Source: Filosporella fistucella (Eukaryota; Ascomycota; Leotiomycetes; Helotiales). Taken from it: a stretch of DNA of 64,000 nt. Positions 1-13,070 of the stretch are shown in pieces. The stretch covers positions 434,001 to 498,000 of the forward strand of contig JAQJZZ010000021.1 of assembly GCA_030077755.1 (NCBI GenBank), in the 5' to 3' direction. Within the stretch, counting starts at the first letter, position 1; the number at the start of each line of letters is the position of its first letter. Under the pieces are notes generated by a model, which searched no databases, had not been told where the DNA came from, and was given only the letters and a program-made list of their open reading frames with translations. The position numbers and the translations under genes were made by a program.

Positions 1-358
1 GACCTACAGACCCATTCTATGTCCCTTATCATAATGACCCGAGCGAATCAACAATTGCTGCTGCTGGAGTATTTGGAACAACTCACACAGAGCGTGGACT
101 TACATGGGTCAGCATTGATCTTTCAGGACACAGTAAGTTATGATTCTCCCTGATGCTAAGAGATGTTCTAATCATGCAATAGTGGTCCCTCAATATGCTC
201 CTTCTGCAGCATATCGTCATCTGGAGTTCTTGCTTGGAAGAATTGACTCGCTTTCAAGCACGGTCCCATTCACCACAGATAATTTCCCTCAGCCAAACCT
301 CACATTTGCTGAGTTAGGGAATGGGACTGCTCCACCAGCAAGGAGGTTCAGATTCTAG
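1..358 (+). CDS. Serine carboxypeptidase (peptidase family S10), 3' end only
   Basis: The C-terminal part of a serine carboxypeptidase, a secreted or vacuolar enzyme that removes C-terminal residues; the start lies outside the window. Two exons are visible, 1-132 and 183-358, with an intron at 133-182 (GTAAGT..ATAG). Splicing rebuilds an ATG codon across the junction and gives SGHMVPQYAPSAAYR. This is the S10 signature around the catalytic His, with the Met of the specificity pocket next to it, and it is followed by the usual end LEFLLGRID. Skipping the intron would destroy GHMVP, which supports the model. A short tail of about 30 residues follows and ends at TAG. The catalytic Ser and Asp lie upstream and cannot be checked, and neither can the signal peptide. 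The family is clear; vacuolar versus extracellular type is not. Confidence 0.9.
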
Positions 359-595
359 AATTGTACGACACAGAGACTGTATATAGATTTCATTCCATGA
401 ACATATTCACGAGAACGATCGCAAAATACATAAGTTTTACATTTACTTAGAGAGCGGACTAACGAAACGCCCGATGCCCATTCCCAGACTCCTCGCTCCC
501 AATTGTTTGTACAAAGCTGTGTAGAGAACGTGTAAAGTCCGCTTCTCCATCATATACTCGCACTTTAGAATGCCAGCTGATCAATAACACGCAAA

Positions 596-1330
596 TCATC
601 CACTCTTCCAGGCCTCGTGTCCAAACATCTTTTCCCTGTCTTTTCTCATGCCGTCCAGCACAGCGACCAACCCTCCATTTCTCAGTCGCTCCAGAACCAC
701 ATTCATTCCCTCCTTGCTTTTACCCAATTGATTTTCTGTCTTGCGACTCGCGATCGCTTCGATACTTCGTTGGATGCCACTAGTGCTCCAAGCTGCGAGA
801 AAACCTTTCTTTGGCTCTTCCTCTCCTTCCGCAGCCTCCCCTTTCCTGGTAGCTCTAGCTCTTAATCTGTCTCCCAGCCGACTTCGAAACATAACAGTGG
901 TGACCACTCCTGTGGTCCCAGCACCGAGACTAAAATCATCGCCCTCATCCATTGGCACATGCCGTTTATACTCCTGTTTCTCTACCACACTCAGTATGCC
1001 CGTCCAATCCAGATTTTTGCTCTCTGTTTTCATCCATCCTTCCTTGACATCGATAGTGCTTGTTTCGAGGATGTAGCTTTCTGACCGTCCGCCGCTCACA
1101 TTCCCCAGCACACTTTTCGGCAGAAGTTTCAGGACAGCAGGCGGCAGACGCGACGACTTGCGGTGGATTCGTAAGGTATGTAGTCTGCCAGTAGCATCTA
1201 CGGTGCGTGAGATAACATCTGTAGAGAGAACGTGGGTGCTGTATGGATTTGGGTATCGCAGGAAGTAGGCGAGTGTAACGGCAGGAAAAGAGTAGTCGTA
1301 AGAGAAAGTTGACTCGTAGAATTTGACCAT
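596..1330 (-). CDS. ups1: PRELI/MSF1-domain protein, Ups1-like mitochondrial lipid transfer protein
   Basis: A single-exon gene of 244 residues. The N-terminal 170 residues form a PRELI/MSF1 domain, whose members shuttle phosphatidic acid or phosphatidylserine across the mitochondrial intermembrane space, usually bound to Mdm35. The block RYPNPYSTHVLSTDVISR and the later NLDWTGILSVVE match the Ups1 branch better than Ups2 as I remember them. The start at 1330 begins MVKFYES, a normal start for the family. The C-terminal 70 residues are charged (GEAAEGEEEPKKG and on) and end in a helical segment. The gene is divergent from the tryptophanyl-tRNA synthetase, with 443 bp between the starts. Family assignment is firm. 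Ups1 rather than Ups2/3 is likely but rests on memory of short blocks. Confidence 0.85.
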   Translation of the reverse strand: MVKFYESTFSYDYSFPAVTLAYFLRYPNPYSTHVLSTDVISRTVDATGRLHTLRIHRKSSRLPPAVLKLLPKSVLGNVSGGRSESYILETSTIDVKEGWMKTESKNLDWTGILSVVEKQEYKRHVPMDEGDDFSLGAGTTGVVTTVMFRSRLGDRLRARATRKGEAAEGEEEPKKGFLAAWSTSGIQRSIEAIASRKTENQLGKSKEGMNVVLERLRNGGLVAVLDGMRKDREKMFGHEAWKSG

Positions 1331-1773
1331 TATGGAAGATGCATTTGTAGACGATTGGAGGTGATGGGATTGAGGTTTGTGGCGAGGAGAGGGGAGGCAG
1401 AGTGATGATGGTGGTAGGTGTGAGGAGTTCCTGGGCGGAAAGCTACGGATTTGCTCGCCTGATTCTAGATCCCTGCCTTTGGGCTTTTTGTACCACTAAA
1501 CCTGATGCAGAAATCCGGGGTAAAGAGTACAGATTTCGTAGATGGCACGGGACGGTCCCTTAGGATAATGATAAAATTGAATAAAGTGAGAATACAATGG
1601 AGAAATGATTCCATATCGTCCAATATTTGATTCACGCAATTGCACTACTGTGCAGCCCGAATAGTTGCAATAAGAGTCATTTCTTCAAGCCTGCTGAACC
1701 CCTCGTTTAAATATTTATTCTGCCCATCCCACTTCAAAACAATCAACCCCTCCATATCACAGTCATTCTCAAG
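1331..1773. promoter_or_regulatory. Divergent promoter region, ups1 / tryptophanyl-tRNA synthetase
   Basis: The 443 bp between two divergent start codons. It must hold both promoters and leaders. I see no TATA box in a convincing place and no repeat. The last 60 bp before the synthetase start are C/A-rich, as in many fungal leaders. Confidence 0.5.
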
Positions 1774-3341
1774 ATGACGGACCCAGCACCCTCTCTGCCT
1801 GCCACCCTGGCGACCGATGCACCGACCTCGAAGCAAACAGTCGATCCATGGAACGTAGCTGGAGAAATCGGCGCAGATGGCGTTGCAAAAGCGATCAATT
1901 ACTTGACGCTTATCGATGAGTTCGGGACCAAGAAGATCTTGGAAGAGGACTTGAAGAGATTCGAGAAGGTCACTGGGCATAAACCTCACCGTTTTATGCG
2001 TAGAGGAATCGTTTTCAGTCATCGGGACTTGAATCTCATCCTGGATCGACATGAGAGGGGAGAGCCATTCTTCTTGTATACCGGCCGAGGACCTAGTAGT
2101 GATAGTATGCACATTGGGCATACGGTTCCTTTCGAGTTCACTAAGTAAGTAATCTTCTCTATACTTTTTGGGGTTTTCAGGACCTCGGAATAGCTTCAAT
2201 TATTTTCAGTTCAGTTGATAGTTGCTAATGACTCATAGGTGGTTACAAGATGTCTTCGATGTGCCATTGATTATTATGCTTACGGATGACGAGAAGTACA
2301 TATTTTCCGAGAAGCGTACAATTGAGGAGGTACAAAGCTATACTTGGAGTAATGCGAAGGATATCATTGCTGTTGGATTTGATCCTAAGAAAACATTTAT
2401 GTTTAGCGATTACGATTACATGGGTGGAGCATTCTACCGGAATGTTACTCGAATCTCTAAGCATGTAACTCTCAATGTTGCACGAGCAGTCTTTGGATTT
2501 AATGACAGGTTTCTTCCCCCGTCAACCTTTGATGTCTTCTTCTAATCTCTCCAGCTCATGCATAGGCAAAATCCACTTTGGAGCAGTCCAGGGCGCAACA
2601 TCCTTCGCTTCATCTTTTCCTCACATCTTCGGCGAAGACGAGTCCAAGACAAATATCATTCCATCTATGATTCCATGTGCAATCGATCAGGATCCATATT
2701 TCCGCATGACCAGAGATGTTGCGGCTCGACTGCACTTCGCGAAACCAGCTCTTATACACGCTCGCTTTTTGGATGCCCTTCAAGGACCCGGCTCCAAAAT
2801 GAGTGCTTCAATTGATACTTCCGCTATTTTCATGTTTGATGAGCCAAACAAGATTAAGAACAAAATCAATAAGTATGCATTTTCAGGTGGACAAGCGACA
2901 GAAGCAGAACAGAGAGAGTTGGGTGGAGACACCGAGAAGGATGTTTCCTTCCAGTATCTGACATTCTTCCTTGAAGATGACGAGGAGCTAGAGAATATCC
3001 GTGTGGCGTACACTACTGGAAAGATGTTGACTGGCGAGCTGAAAGCTAAGTGTATTGCTGAGCTACAGACTTATGTCAAAGGATTCCAAGAGCGAAGAGC
3101 TCAGGTCACAGATGACGTTGTTCACGACTTTATGGCTAAGAAGAAGTTGATTTGGAAAGGCAACCAAAATCCAGTTGTGGTTGCTAGGGAGGGTGAAGCC
3201 ACAGCTGAGGGCTCTGAACCCGCAGATGGAGCGCCCAAGTTGACAAAAAATCAAGAGAAGAAATTAGCTAAGCAAAAGCTGATCGATGAGAAGAAGAGGG
3301 CAGAGAAAGCGGCAAAAGAGGCAAAAGCCGGTGGCGCGTAA
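1774..3341 (+). CDS. WRS1: Cytosolic tryptophanyl-tRNA synthetase
   Basis: Charges tRNA-Trp in the cytosol. Three exons, 1774-2144, 2239-2508 and 2555-3341, give 475 residues. Introns are GTAAGT..ATAG and GTTTCT..CCAG, the second with a TCTAAT branch site. The class I signatures are both present: SMHIGH near residue 111 (HIGH motif) and GSKMSAS near residue 295 (KMSKS motif). Between them lie LTDDEKYIF and [17 protein letters not shown], typical of the eukaryotic/archaeal TrpRS type. The length suits the fungal cytosolic enzyme, and no mitochondrial presequence is evident. After the catalytic core, the last 60 residues are a Lys/Glu/Ala-rich tail ending KEAKAGGA. The start at 1774 gives a short disordered N-terminus before VDPWNV. 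Identification is firm. Confidence 0.96.
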
Positions 3342-4337
3342 TGATTAGATGATGTGATAGAGTGCGATACCCAGCTAGATAGCAACAAGATCTTTGACTT
3401 AGGGTCTCAACACTCTGTCCAGCCAGGCCTATGAAGTCTTCGTTCTACTTCTGAGATTATCAATTCCACTCCAAATCATGCTTTTTCGTGAACAGAGCAG
3501 AGAGACCGCCTGGAACTCAAGATCAAAGGTCTCATTGACTGTGTACAGTTACTTACCCAGCTGAACGAGGTGACATACTGCAGTAGTCGTACCTCTCCTA
3601 TTGCATTCCTGTTGCCACCAACATATTTCTGTCTTTGTGATCCCCTCCTCATACCAGGGTGACAACATTGATGATGGTCGAGATCCAGTCTGCAGGTATC
3701 GGCTGATTTGTCAAACTCTAGGAATCACTTTCATGGGACGACATATCCCAACCAAGTCCCAAAGAGACGGGACAGAGCCCCGCCCGAATCATTTTCGAAA
3801 GCTTCCATTTCTTGCATCTATTACCGCAGTCGGAGCTAGCTTCCTTTCAAGGGAAAAGAACAATATTAAGGATATCTCGCTTGGATTTCCCTTCTGGTGA
3901 GAACAATATTAAGGGGGTTCTTTCACTTTTCCCACATCCTCGTAACGGAATCTCAAATCCTTCCAGAACTCTTTATGTCTCATGAGTGACTCTTCTCTAT
4001 CGGTAGTCCTGAAAACGTATCACATGTCTCTTTCTGACCATTTAGAAGTTAGGAAATGGAGACGATGACGTGTGTTCAAAATCTATGGTTCTTGAACGAC
4101 GGTGATCATGTCTAGAGCTGTGAAAGATGGGATCGAATCTTTGTTTTCTGTTGGGGAATGGACTTTGAACAGGTAGGGAACAGTCGACTATCATCCCGTG
4201 TCAAAAGTCTATAAATCTTGCTGCTTGGACCCATCAAATGGATTTTTCTGCACATACAATCATCAGTACCAAATCACACAAACACACATACACACAAACA
4301 AAACTCAAGTCTTCGGACCAATACACATACAAACAAC
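3342..4337. other. Intergenic: 3' flank of the synthetase and promoter/leader of the small repeat-protein gene
   Basis: No gene is supported here. A 14-nt direct repeat (AGAACAATATTAAG) lies at 3857-3870 and 3900-3913. A TATA box at 4210-4216 is followed by about 120 nt of A/C-rich sequence with CA runs at 4267-4305, a typical leader of a strongly expressed fungal gene. Confidence 0.5.
4210..4216 (+). promoter_or_regulatory. TATA box of the 42-residue repeat-protein gene
   Basis: TATAAAT lies 122 nt before the start codon at 4338, followed by an A/C-rich, G-poor stretch that fits a transcribed leader. It is the best-placed TATA box I noticed in the window. Its position implies a 5' UTR of roughly 90 nt. 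Confidence 0.5.
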
Positions 4338-4466
4338 ATGTCTACTTCCCCAAACACCAAGACCTATACCCGCTATGTCGGCGGTGGAGGATGCCAAGTT
4401 ATGCGCTACGTTGGAGGTGGCGGATGCCAGGTGATGCGCTACGTTGGAGGCGGAGGCTGTAAGTAG
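4338..4466 (+). CDS. 42-residue Gly/Cys repeat microprotein, RYVGGGGCQVM x 3
   Basis: A very short gene that I do not recognise. The protein has a 10-residue lead (MSTSPNTKTYT) and then three copies of an 11-residue unit RYVGGGGCQVM, the last shortened to RYVGGGGCK before TAG. Copies 1 and 2 differ at six codon third positions and all six changes are silent. Copy 3 differs from copy 2 at four more codons, again all silent. That pattern is hard to explain unless the peptide is translated and selected. There is no signal peptide and no dibasic (KR) site. Each unit carries one Cys behind four Gly, so metal binding, thiol chemistry, lipidation or peptide processing are all possible but unproven. 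The start ATG sits after a TATA box and an A/C-rich leader. A GTAAGT donor sequence overlaps the last codons (4459-4464), so a spliced C-terminus is possible. Confidence 0.7.
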   Translation: MSTSPNTKTYTRYVGGGGCQVMRYVGGGGCQVMRYVGGGGCK

Positions 4467-6002
4467 TAAATCCTAGCTTATTCACAGTCTAAGCTCTTCA
4501 TATAGAAGGTTTGCTAACTGGTAAGGAGGCGTCGTCCAGAAGCAGTAAACACCCTGCCCATTGAAATAGGACGATACAAAGATCAACCACTAAACATGTC
4601 TTGTCCAACGATTGTCTGGCAGGAAAGGGGAGACTGGGAGGTTTAAGAAAGACCAGGAGAGTCTTGATATGTTTCATTCGACTTCGATTCCTCTTCTCTT
4701 CTACAACAGACTCTTGAAATATATTGGGCAGGAGGAAAGGACGCTTTGTCTTCTGTCCCACTTTTGACAGCATTCACTTGAAGCTCATACGCTGTTCACT
4801 GACGAGGTAGCAGACGTGGAGGCTTAGTTCTTTTATGAAGATATTTTATCTATTGATAGTTGAGAAATGCATGCATCATTCTCGAGATACTTGGAGATTG
4901 ATTCTCATTGTTAATATGTGATGTGAGATGACTCCTACCATAATGATATCATGTGTTTCTCGATATTCGCTTAGTAGAGGATCCGGGCGAAGAGCATTTT
5001 GTGGATGAACCGACTGACATAGTTTGACGTGTTTGTATGGTCTCGCTCTAGTGAGGTATGAAGCAGGAGCGCAGCCTAAAGAGTCACAACACCTGCCATG
5101 AATACCATTGAGATTGACATTCTCTTTGAAAAGATGTGTAAGGAACGTAGACTCGATGGATGGAGTCCAATTTGCAAATAGAAGAGCAGTTTGGGAAGTA
5201 CGAGATGCGTAAAAGAAGCTTCAATTTACAGAAGTTTGGCGCAGATCAACGAGCGTATACAGGGGAATTATCTAGAGCTAGATGCAAATTACTCGTCGTC
5301 CCCTTCACTCGGGTGATGTTGAAGCATACATGACCTTTGGAACAAATCACAATAGATAAATGGCCTTCAAATGCTGGGAGATTGAGGGCGTTGCACTTGC
5401 GACCACTCATGGTGATGTTGTTTTGCTATGCACTGTACGCATTTCAAATGTCAAGGAAACAAATAAGCCCTGAATCGTCAACCAAGCATGAAACAATTCC
5501 GGTGGCTTAATGGTCACCAGCGAGAGAACAAGCAAGGATGCGTTGGAGCATGAGGCTATAAACAGCTGGGTAGGCAGTTGTACTGAGGAGTATAGGGGTT
5601 CATTTCCCTATGCTCTGAACGTTTTGCAAATTTTTGCCAACTTCAGTCAATTTTTCCAATCTCAATCTCGGCATTCTTGAATCTGTGACATATTTTTGGC
5701 CAAAAACGTACTTTGTGAGGCTATATAGATAAGCCTACCGTCTCAGGTGATTTAATAATCAGCAGATTTTGCGAAGTTTATAAAGGAGAATAAACTAATG
5801 ACGTTTTGGGTGTAGTGGATCCAGATGACCAGTGGTGGCGAATGAGCTGCTTGCTAGCCGACCCGAGCTTCGATATCGCGGATCCAAGAAAAAGTGTTTG
5901 TTGAATTCCATCACTCGAGTCCGCCAACATCCATCGAGGACTTCTTTCGGTTTTTGTCTTCGTATTGCTCTTTATCTTCTCTTAATTACCCCTTCTTTCC
6001 AC
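4467..6002. other. Intergenic, 1.5 kb, no gene seen
   Basis: The 3' flank of the microprotein gene and the upstream region of TOM70. Open frames on both strands are short and lack family resemblance. An in-frame ATG at 5832 could extend Tom70 N-terminally, but the extra residues look non-coding and would bury the import anchor. Confidence 0.4.
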
Positions 6003-8034
<2,032 letters not shown>

Positions 8035-11000
8035 GATCTTGGAGGTGAGGGGATGATTTGTGGTGGTTCATAGATGACTTTGTGTAGGTGGGAGAGGGGC
8101 TGGCTCGACTAACGGCCGCACCAAACTTGCGTTTTGTAACTAATACTCCGCTTCACTCGAGATGAGTGTGTACAGTAAAGACGAATGACGCACTTTTCTA
8201 CATTACTCTTTTGACACTCTAATGTGTTGATCCAACCTACGTGATTATTGGTACTTCAGTCAGGCCATAATGTTTGTTGAATCGCAAACCCTATTGCAAA
8301 CATCTCGAGAACCTCAGTTCATATTCTACCTACTAATAATACTTGACCCTCCTCTTCTCTCCAAACCTTCCCATACCGATCATTCCCTATTCCAAATTCC
8401 TTCCCTTGCACTTGCACGTCCAATTCTCCCGTCCCAACATCTCTCACCGGCTCCCGCGCCCTGATCCCCTCACTCCCTACCCCTAACCCTATCACCCTTC
8501 GCTCAAAGATAAGCACACATGCATACAAAGTCAATCATTTGACCTGCCACCTTTTTCCAACATGTGCCGTATGTACAGTACGGAGTTATAGGCAAAAGAA
8601 GAAAATTTGGCACTACTGTATTGCTACATGCTGTACACCAACAACTGTCTAGAATGTTTGATAGCCGGTGGAATACGCCACCAACATGCAGGAGTTTGAG
8701 GGAGGTAAGCGGAGGGAGGAGATATGACGTGGATATGTTGGAAAAGATCCGAGATGTGGGTTTTGGTTTCTTTTTAGGAGGAGAGAAACGGGAGAAGAAT
8801 GAGAGTGAGGGGGTAGAGATGTGACTTGTTTGAACATTGATGCCAGCTTAGATTTTGTCCGAGGCGTCTCACGAGCAGGCGGAAGAGACAGGGTGATTCA
8901 TTATGTGCTTTGCATTTTCTCCTTTCATACTTAAGCCTAACTCAGCCATTACCTACTTTCCAATCCAGAAATTGTAGAACCAGATAATCTATCTACTCAT
9001 CTTCCAAGAGAGCCTTATCTTCGCCACATGGATGAGACCGAGCTGTTCCTTTCGCCCCTGGCTTTGACCTTGGGTCTCTGGATCAAACCCGCTAGCATGG
9101 CTCCTGGAATCGTGGCACAAGAGTGACCATCTTATTGATCCTTCTACGCCTCTTTCACGCCTCAGTGAGCATGATTACCCGCGCACAACAATTCTGCCCG
9201 GTCTCTAGGAAGCGACCTCTTTACACCAACAAAGAATTACACTAAGATCAAAGACCAAAAAAGCTACAGCGACCGCGTCTGCGCCTCTGGAGAGGGAGTT
9301 AGGGTTGATACGCAGGATGAAAGATGGGCTGGGGTTGGGTTGGAATATTGGATAACTCTCCTAAGCGCCCGCCAGTTGTACTTGTACAGCGGAGTCTGGA
9401 TATTTTCACAGCCACGTAGGAGGAGTGAGATAAACGCACGCTTAGGCAAGTGATTGAGAGCGGGGGAGGTTAGTGTTTACTTTTGCCGCGGAGGAAGACA
9501 TGGTTTTCGTAATTTTCTTAATGTGATTCCAAGACTTAGAAGTTGAATCTCGAATGTCGAAGTTACACAACACGGCAAGCGACAGTCCGTCTTGGAAAAT
9601 GCAATTAATTATCTCCCTTAAAATAGCTACCAAATTTCTATTTTCAGGAAAATTAAGTCTCTTTCTACCTCTCCACTCTCGCATCGGGCTAGTTTCTTGG
9701 TACGGGTATGTTGCATGCGCTTAGCAAACCATTTTTTCGGAGAGCGGTCTTTTGCTCTTTCGAGGGTGGCAGATAGGGCAGGGGAGTATGCATATGCAGG
9801 GCACGGATCGGAAGGAGACGAGAGGGATGCAGGAATGGGAGCATGTTCGGATGAAAGATGGGATGGACTGTTGATAGGGAGGTTTGCTGGTTTGTTTTCT
9901 TTTGCACAGATGTTTACGAGGTAAGAGGCTCAGGAGTATGAGGGGGAAGAAAAAGGGGCTTTGCTTTGCTTTGCTTTCGGGTCAGATCCGGTGGATGAGA
10001 CAAAGAAAAACATCCAGGAGTCGGATCTCGGGTGAGATGAGGGTTCGAGAAGCAAGAGGTGCTATAGACAGGGCTTCTCAGTAACAAATCTCACGTGGCG
10101 CCGTAATCTTATGAAGTGTCGTGACGCCCGGTATAATTCAAGTATCGAATCGCTTTCTAAAAAGTCTGAAATGGCTCGGAGGATACTAAGATATTGATGC
10201 TACAGTTACATTACTTTGAGTTAGACTTAGGGAGGAAGAGTAGGGAGGAGGCGAAGCGTATCGGATAATACAGTCAGAAGAGGATCAGAATTTGAGTTTG
10301 GACGTTAGATGTCATGTAAATGAGGAGAAGACTCGAGATGGGGATCTGAGTCCGGGGAATTTGCTTGTTGGAATGGTGATTGATGGTACCTCACTGTCTG
10401 TGGTGAGCTGTTTGGAGGACGAGCGCAGGGCGAAACATTGATGTTGAAACCAGAAACGAAACATTTCACTCGGAAGAAGAAACATGAGGCTTATCAGATA
10501 AATTGAATTGTCTTCCTGTCAGCATGCTCAGAAATTTCTTGGTACCGACATATGCATCTGTATGTAAAAGTTGGGGCTGGGAAATGAAAAGGGGACGCCA
10601 GCTGCAGGATGCAGAGCTTGTTTCTGTCATCTTCGTCTGATGGTTTGGAAGCTCAAACAACGGCGCTGCAGAACTGTGCAGTGAACAGACCGGTTCGAGT
10701 CGTACACTCACCTTCTTGGGAATTGAGTCTGACAGGAACCTTGGGATGCTCCTGAGAAGGAGAATCTGCCGGGTCGAGGTCGCTTGAAAGAGCGGAGATG
10801 TGTGGCATCGGGCAAGAAGAGAACTGAAATGACTAGGATGTCTCTGGGGTCTCGTTTCTCGTTTCTCTGTCCTTCCTGCAATAGCAAGGATGTCTCGCGG
10901 CCGAGTTTTTCATTGATGAATTGCCGCCGGCTAAATCTGTCGAGAGCGTTTGTGTGGGTGGGCGAAGCCGTCTAGAATATTGGCATATTGGTAGCCAGGC

Positions 11001-12259
11001 TCTCTAGATGGGAAACCAACACAGGAAGAAAGAAGGTTATTTGTCTTGGAGGACATGTGGCAGGTGGCATGTGGCACAGAGGGGATGGCGATAGTGTTGG
11101 TTTCTGGCCTTGGGATCTGTTCACCCGTAGACAGATGGACGGGACGATATTCCTACAGGACAGATGCCCACAGTACTGAGGTGAGATATTGCTGCTGTCG
11201 TACGTACCTTGTTCCGATTGCCCCATCTTTAGTCGATACACAACAGACACAGAAAAGTCCAACGCCGCAAGCCGGCTCGCATCTCCAAGCGCAGGGTAGG
11301 TTGAATTGAGGTTACCTTGTGCCTTGTTCTCGTTGTAGTTGTACTGGGATGTTGGGGACTTCTGCTTAGCGCAGCTTAAGCTTCCTGCAGGCGGAGGCCA
11401 GGTGCAGATGTAGGTCCGTACATGCAATTTTAGCATCAATTTATGTCAAGGCTCGGGCTGGTTGACAGGCACAACTTGCACAAAGCGAAGTGGGTAAAGT
11501 GGTCAAAGAGGCCAAAGTGAAGGGGATGTGTGAAGGACGCACGAAGGACGACGTCGTTGCGGAGGTCAAGCCGGCCTGGCCATATCTGACCCCAAGACAG
11601 AGAGGCAGGGTAAGGTTGAACTGAGCCGTTGCGGTAGTCTATCCCTCCCCCATCTATCACATCCATACCAGAATGCATGTAACTGCTGCTGCTTGCATTC
11701 TGCATATGGGAAGTACCTAGGGTAAGGTAGTCAAGGGACTGGGGTTGAAAAAGTCTGGATTGGGTTTGGAAGAAACTCATTCCGTATGTATAAGATGGTC
11801 CCCTACCTACGCCGTCATTGAGGTCAGTCATTCTCATTTCCATTCTCATTCAGTCTCACCATTCAGTCAACATCACTTCGTCAGACTATCAGTCGTGTCA
11901 ATTGAGTTTTTTACTTTCTTCTCTTTGCCCTACTGTACTTGTCTCCGGGAGGATCTTGATCAACAGGTTGATTCACTTTCCAAACCAAACTAATCGCCAT
12001 CTGCCGCCATTCCTAATCTGTCGACTCGATATACTATCTAATCAGTTTTGCCTCATTTACACCGTTAGCGTCTTTATCGCTGTCTCCGCCCTCATTCGAG
12101 CTCCGTATTGGGAAAACTCTAGAGAGTCAAAGGATATATAGTTGTTGACTTGGACGCGTCTTCTCAAAACATCTCTTCGCATTCAACACATCCAATTCCT
12201 GGGTGTTCCTCTGGTCCAGTCTTCAACAAGTCCTTAAAGCAAAATCTCCTCGACACAAA
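8035..12259. other. Long intergenic region, 4.2 kb, no gene supported
   Basis: Only scattered open frames without codon or family support occur here. CT-rich stretches lie at about 8310-8490 and 11820-12260; the latter is probably the leader of the DUF3455 gene. A short pentanucleotide run (GCTTT about four times) lies at 9958-9977. An unannotated non-coding RNA is possible. Confidence 0.4.
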
Positions 12260-13070
12260 ATGTCTTCCATCCGCGTCTTCTTGGGCCTTCTGCTCATTGC
12301 GCTTATCCAATTCTCTACCGCAAGCCCACTTGTTCAGAGCAACAAGAAGGTTCCCAAGCCAAACTGCCCAACTCCTACAATTCCTCCATCTGGTGGTAAG
12401 TGTTCCTCTTCCAGCACAAGCAGACCTCTCTAATTGTGCCAAGCAACCCCCGATCTCCCATCTACTACTCTCAAGCTCGCCCACGTCGCCATCGGCCGCG
12501 GTGTCCAAAACTACACTTGCGCTGCTCCCTCCGCCTCAGCTGTCTCCATCGGCGCAGTCGCAACCCTTTACGATGCCACCGCTTTGACCTACGCCAACGA
12601 GAACATGGTTCACACTATTCCTCCTCTTGCCGTCTATGCTCCTCTGCCAGCTGGAAACCTGAACAGTGCCGCCACCTCCCTCAAGCCTCTCGGTCACCAC
12701 TACTTCATCACTGGAAACATTCCTGTCTTCGAGTTGTCTGCTGTAGGCAAGATCCTTTATGGCAACAAGACTGCGACTGCTTTGGCCCCTGCTACCGCAA
12801 ACAAAGGACCTGCAGGTACCGGTGCAGTGGCTTGGTTGGAGCTTGCTGCGCGTGGAGGAATGACCAGTGTTGGTGCTCAACTTGTATACCGAGTTGTTAC
12901 CGCCGGTGGAGTTGCCACTCCTTGCACTAAAGCTGGTGTCATCAGCGTGGAATATGCTGCTGAGTACTGTAAGTTGCCCTCTTCTCCCATCTCTTCCTAA
13001 TTATTCATTGAACAAATGCAAACACAATTCCAAACAAAGACTAACATCTCAAATAGGGTTCTATAACTAG
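12260..13070 (+). CDS. Secreted DUF3455 protein
   Basis: A secreted protein of unknown function. Three exons, 12260-12395, 12444-12968 and 13057-13070, give 224 residues. The N-terminus is a signal peptide (VFLGLLLIALIQFSTAS, cut near residue 22). The mature part has the DUF3455 pattern: KLAHVAIGRGVQNYTCA, then ALYDATALTY-like and FITGNIPVFEL segments, and the end AAEYWFYN. Two N-glycosylation sequons are visible (NYT, NKT). The last exon encodes only part of one codon plus FYN and the stop; without it the conserved aromatic end would be lost. Relatives are often mislabelled malate dehydrogenase, a name not supported by any dehydrogenase motif here. The family is fairly clear, the role unknown. 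Confidence 0.85.

Noticed and set aside
3857..3913. 14-nt direct repeat AGAACAATATTAAG
   Set aside because: Only two copies 43 bp apart with no further context; listed under the intergenic entry only.
5832..6002. Upstream ATG extending Tom70 by 57 residues
   Set aside because: The extension looks non-coding and would place the anchor too far from the N-terminus for this receptor.
8478..8492. CCCCTAACCCTAT, telomere-like
   Set aside because: Fewer than two repeat units in a C-rich stretch; no array and no subtelomeric context.
9958..9977. GCTTT pentanucleotide run
   Set aside because: About four units only; too short to be informative.
10685..10705. GGTTCGAGTC word resembling a tRNA B box
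   Set aside because: No T-arm pairing, no A box and no acceptor stem around it.
11436..11849. 137-codon minus-strand open frame
   Set aside because: Unusual Met/Ser/His mix without domain; most likely chance in a promoter region.
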